From positions 1-36,405 of the forward strand of contig CANJYE010000031.1 of assembly GCA_947479055.1 (NCBI GenBank): a stretch of 36,405 bases of DNA, given 5' to 3'. Shown one piece after another: positions 33,616-36,405 of the stretch. A program made the position numbers and the translations under genes. The notes beneath the pieces were generated by a model. It was not told the origin of the DNA. It saw nothing but the letters and a program-made list of their open reading frames with translations, and searched no databases. Source of the stretch: Erythrobacteraceae bacterium. GTDB lineage: Bacteria; Pseudomonadota; Alphaproteobacteria; Sphingomonadales; Sphingomonadaceae. Each line of letters begins with the position of its first letter. Position 1 is the first letter of the stretch.

Positions 33616-33624
33616 GCGGCAGCG

Positions 33625-34956
33625 ATGGCAAACCTGTTCGGCGACAGTCCCACCGCAGGTGCCGCGCCAGAGCCGCCGCGCGACGATTCTCCGCTGGCCG
33701 ACCGGCTGAGGCCGCAGGCCCTTGGCGACATCATCGGACAGGATCATCTGACCGGGCCGGAAGGCGCGATCGGGCGGATGGTGGCGGCGGGCCGGCTGTC
33801 CTCGATGATCCTGTGGGGGCCGCCCGGCACCGGCAAGACCAGCATTGCGCGGCTGCTGGCCGATGCGGTGGGCATGCGCTTCGTGGCGATCAGCGCGGTG
33901 TTTTCCGGCGTGGCCGATCTCAAGAAGGCCTTTGCCGAAGCCGACAAGGCCGCCGAGGCGGGTGAGCGCACGCTGCTGTTCGTGGACGAGATCCACCGCT
34001 TCAACCGCGCCCAGCAGGATGGCTTCCTGCCGTTCGTGGAACGCGGCACGGTGACACTCGTTGGTGCCACCACCGAGAACCCCAGCTTCGCGCTCAACGC
34101 CGCGCTGCTTTCCCGCACGCAGGTGCTGATCCTCCACCGGCTCGACGCAGCGGCACTGTCGGCACTGCTGGACCGGGCCGAGGTGCTGGAGGCAATGCCC
34201 CTCCCCCTCACCGCCGACGCGCGCGAAGCGCTGGTCGCCTCGGCCGATGGCGACGGGCGGTTTCTGCTCAACCAGGCCGAAACGCTCTATGCCGCGCGGA
34301 TCGGCGATCCGCTCGATCCGGCCAGCCTTGGCAAGTTCCTCCAGCGGCGGATGGCGGTCTATGACAAGGATCGCGACGGCCATTACAATCTGATCTCGGC
34401 CTTCCACAAATCCTTGCGCGGTTCGGACCCGCAGGCCGCTCTTTACTGGTGCGCGCGGATGATCACGGCCGGGGAGGAGCCGCTCTACGTGCTGCGGCGG
34501 CTGGTCCGTTTCGCGGTCGAGGATATCGGCATGGCCGATCCGCAAGCGGTGGTTCAATGCCTTGCCGCCAAGGACACCTATGAATTCCTCGGCTCACCCG
34601 AGGGCGAACTCGGCGTGGTGCAGGCCGTGCTCTATTGTGCCACCGCACCCAAATCGAACGCTGCCTATACCGCCTTCAAGGAAAGCTGGAAGGACGCGCG
34701 CGAAACGGGCTCGCTCGCCCCGCCGCTGCACATTCTCAACGCGCCCACCAAGCTGATGAAAGATCTCGGCTACAAGCAGGGCTACGAATATGACCATGAC
34801 ACGGCGGAAGGCTTTTCCGGCGCCAGCTACTGGCCCGAGGGGCTGGAACCGCGCAGCTATTACCGCCCGGTCGAACGCGGGTTCGAGCGCGAGGTCCTGA
34901 AGCGCCTCGATTACTGGGACCGCCTGAAGGCGAAACGTGGCCAGTCCGACACCTGA
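33625..34956 (+). CDS. rarA: Replication-associated recombination protein RarA (MgsA)
   Basis: A 443-residue AAA+ ATPase that acts at stalled replication forks. SPLADRLRPQALGDIIGQDHL near residues 22-42 is the family start, Walker A GPPGTGKT at 65-72, Walker B LLFVDEIHRFN near 117, sensor 1 in GATTENPSFALNAALLSR, and the C-terminal tetramerisation part with RRLVRFAVEDIGMADPQA and PEGELGVVQAVLY. Length fits. It is 9 bases after the glycosyltransferase stop and overlaps the next gene by 20 bases. Confidence 0.96.
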   Translation: MANLFGDSPTAGAAPEPPRDDSPLADRLRPQALGDIIGQDHLTGPEGAIGRMVAAGRLSSMILWGPPGTGKTSIARLLADAVGMRFVAISAVFSGVADLKKAFAEADKAAEAGERTLLFVDEIHRFNRAQQDGFLPFVERGTVTLVGATTENPSFALNAALLSRTQVLILHRLDAAALSALLDRAEVLEAMPLPLTADAREALVASADGDGRFLLNQAETLYAARIGDPLDPASLGKFLQRRMAVYDKDRDGHYNLISAFHKSLRGSDPQAALYWCARMITAGEEPLYVLRRLVRFAVEDIGMADPQAVVQCLAAKDTYEFLGSPEGELGVVQAVLYCATAPKSNAAYTAFKESWKDARETGSLAPPLHILNAPTKLMKDLGYKQGYEYDHDTAEGFSGASYWPEGLEPRSYYRPVERGFEREVLKRLDYWDRLKAKRGQSDT

Positions 34957-35818
34957 CCGTTTCCGCCATTTCGTCGCGATCGACTGGTCGGGCGCGGCGG
35001 GGGAGCGGCACCGGGGCATCGCGGTGGCGCTGTGCGGGCAAGGCGGAAGTGCACCTCACTTGGTTCGCCCCGGCCACCGCTGGTCGCGGAGCGAAGTGCT
35101 GGACTGGCTGACCGGCGAACTTCCGGACGATGCGCTGGTCGGCTTCGATCTCAGCACATCGCTGGCCTTCGCGGACAGGGGCGCTTTCTTTCCCGGCCTG
35201 GAGGAAAGCCCGGCAAGCGCGCGCGAATTGTGGGCGCTGGTCGATCGAGTCTGCGAGGAGGAAGCCCATTTATCCGTTGCCAGCTTCGTGGATCATGCTG
35301 AATTTTCCCGCCATTTCCGCCGCCAGGGCGGACGCGAAGGGGACCTGTTCGGCGGCGGACGCGGTCGCTTTCGCGCAACCGAACACGCGCAGGCTGCGCA
35401 AGGGTGCAAGCCCTATTCCAACTTCAACCTGGTTGGTGCGGCGCAGGTCGGCAAGTCGAGCCTCACCGGCATGCGCCTGCTGCATCGGCTCCCTCCGCGC
35501 CTGCCGGTCTGGCCGATCGATCCCTTGCCGACCAGCGGCCCGGCAGTGGTTGAAATTTACACCACCCTGGCCGCGCTGGAGGCTGGCCGCAGCGCCTCGC
35601 GCTCCAAGATGCGCAGCCACGAGGAACTCAATTGCGCGCTGGACGCCCTGGGCAGCGCGGCAGTGCCGGGGACGGGCTCGATCGAAGACCATGCCAGCGA
35701 TGCGCTGCTGACCGCCGCATGGCTGCGCCGGGCCGCGTTTCGTCCGCACTTGTGGCAGCCCGCAGGCCTGACCGGCAGCATCGCCCGAACCGAAGGCTGG
35801 ACATTCGGCGCGCCATAG
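34937..35818 (+). CDS. Hypothetical protein with RNase H-like N-terminus
   Basis: A 293-residue protein of unknown function. It starts FRHFVAIDWSGAAGERHRGIAVAL, a beta-strand with Asp and a Trp-Ser-Gly turn like the RNase H-like fold of DUF429-type proteins, and later has VGFDLSTSLAFADRG and SIEDHASDALLTAAWLRRA, where acidic residues at the ends of strands or helices could bind metal. I call this similarity tentative. The GTG start at 34937 overlaps the rarA stop by 20 bases and has GAAGGCG before it. It could act with RarA, but overlap alone does not show this. Confidence 0.7.
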   Translation: MASPTPDRFRHFVAIDWSGAAGERHRGIAVALCGQGGSAPHLVRPGHRWSRSEVLDWLTGELPDDALVGFDLSTSLAFADRGAFFPGLEESPASARELWALVDRVCEEEAHLSVASFVDHAEFSRHFRRQGGREGDLFGGGRGRFRATEHAQAAQGCKPYSNFNLVGAAQVGKSSLTGMRLLHRLPPRLPVWPIDPLPTSGPAVVEIYTTLAALEAGRSASRSKMRSHEELNCALDALGSAAVPGTGSIEDHASDALLTAAWLRRAAFRPHLWQPAGLTGSIARTEGWTFGAP

Positions 35819-35845
35819 TCTCCGAATGGGCCGGGAGAAAGACGC

Positions 35846-36016
35846 ATGATCAACATCACCCTGGCGGACGAGTCCGCGCTGGCCGAAATGCAGCGCATCT
35901 GCGGCATTCCGGAGATCTTCCAGGAGTTCATGGGCGACGAGGCCGAATGGCTCGACCAGTCGCACAAGATCGTGTTCCTGACCGAGGAACTTTCCACCCC
36001 GTACCGCGCAAAATGA
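35846..36016 (+). CDS. Small acidic protein of unknown function
   Basis: A 56-residue protein, MINITLADESALAEMQRICG..., with high Glu and Asp content and two short predicted helices. It is supported by GGGAGAAA upstream of ATG 35846, continuous reading with neighbour-like codon use, and tight spacing of 27 bases after the previous gene. It has no recognised domain. It could be a cytoplasmic regulator or an unannotated conserved small protein; I cannot say which. Confidence 0.6.
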   Translation: MINITLADESALAEMQRICGIPEIFQEFMGDEAEWLDQSHKIVFLTEELSTPYRAK

Positions 36017-36076
36017 AGCCGGGAGCCCTCAACAAGGCTGGACCTTCGCCCCACCTTGAAGCATTACGCCGCCCGG

Positions 36077-36152
<76 letters not shown>

Positions 36153-36208
36153 TATTTTTCAATGAGTTATGTGAACAACATCCCTAACGGGATCGCGGAG
36201 CCTTCGAA

Positions 36209-36228
36209 AAGGTTTCACTAAGGTTTCA
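36209..36228. repeat. Direct repeat AAGGTTTCA, 11-base period
   Basis: AAGGTTTCA occurs at 36209-36217 and again at 36220-36228. The 11-base spacing and GTTTCA-A/C/T-like units resemble a Pho box, the binding site of PhoB, though two positions in each unit differ from the standard. It is not next to a gene inside the window. The 253 bases after tRNA-Thr hold no gene that I can support. Confidence 0.4.
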
Positions 36229-36292
36229 TGATTGGGTCGACGCCTGCCCTAGATAAACTAATACCAACCTGCACTGACTGTAAAGCGCGGTA

Positions 36293-36328
36293 TAAAAATG
36301 GGCCATTCCCCGGTTTAAAAAGGGGCCA
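36293..36328. repeat. Imperfect 13-base direct repeat, possible insertion element end
   Basis: TAAAAATGGGCCA (36293-36305) recurs as TAAAAAGGGGCCA (36316-36328), differing at one base, 23 bases apart. Repeated short boxes of this kind occur at the ends of IS21-family elements, and the preceding TGTAAAGCGCGG is AT/GC-mixed unlike core genes. The rest of any element would lie to the right of the window, so this is only a suggestion. Confidence 0.4.
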
Positions 36329-36340
36329 GTCGTTGCAAAC

Positions 36341-36360
36341 AAAAAGCCTCGATCGAGGCA
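36341..36360 (-). terminator. Intrinsic terminator for a leftward gene beyond the window
   Basis: GCCTCGATCGAGGC (36346-36359) is a perfect palindrome. On the minus strand it is followed by TTTTTG. It should end a leftward transcript that starts past position 36405; 45 bases remain to the window edge and show no clear frame. Confidence 0.7.
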
Positions 36361-36405
36361 GGGGCGTAATCGGCGTCGGGGAAGCGGCTGTAGCGTAGCG
36401 GAAGC

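Overview
The window is GC-rich chromosomal DNA from an alphaproteobacterium, most likely a sphingomonad (Novosphingobium, Sphingobium or Erythrobacteraceae type). That reading rests on gene content: CrtZ carotenoid hydroxylase, a DUF1476 (F1-ATPase zeta) protein, a DUF465 protein, CYP101-like P450s, a large sphingomonad-style TonB-dependent receptor, and many FMN and SDR oxidoreductases. It is inferred from protein reading only; no database search was possible.

Left part (1-7240) is mostly housekeeping: sufE; crtZ on the other strand; leuC, a small membrane protein and leuD as one unit; a quinone oxidoreductase that appears to have lost its last 17 residues to a TAG codon; then DUF1476, bolA and monothiol glutaredoxin, a Nudix hydrolase, and an AT-richer orphan gene. 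SufE, BolA and Grx all belong to iron-sulfur cluster handling, which fits the neighbouring Fe-S enzyme LeuC.

7334-12891, all on the minus strand, is an oxidative module: a membrane PQQ-dependent dehydrogenase, a small NTF2/SnoaL-like protein, and two paralogous CYP101-like P450s. The second P450 has a good sigma70-like promoter, and an intrinsic terminator lies between the two P450s. No ferredoxin or ferredoxin reductase is visible.

12938-22390 is again mostly core: tRNA-Arg(TCT), a queuosine-precursor transporter, recF, a GDSL-like lipoprotein without its catalytic serine motif, a DUF805 protein, a TonB-dependent receptor, typA, a DUF465 protein and terC, with several clear terminators.

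22420-31963 is accessory catabolism: an Old Yellow Enzyme/dienoyl-CoA reductase-type flavoprotein, two SDRs, two LLM flavin enzymes (one DszA/NtaA-like with different base use), two hotdog proteins (one without the usual HGG), and an amidohydrolase. They look like parts of one or more pathways for cyclic or xenobiotic carbon, but the substrate cannot be read from the sequence. A Gly/Tyr/His/Arg-rich secreted protein lies inside this region.

The right end has dodecin, a glycosyltransferase, rarA, two proteins of unknown function, tRNA-Thr(TGT), and about 250 bases with short direct repeats and a leftward terminator that may mark the edge of an insertion element. I found no CRISPR array, prophage, or clearly new multi-gene system. 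The items most worth checking are the P450/PQQ module, the interrupted quinone oxidoreductase, the leuC-leuD membrane peptide, the degenerate GDSL and hotdog proteins, and a recurring pattern of promoter -10 elements placed just before start codons.
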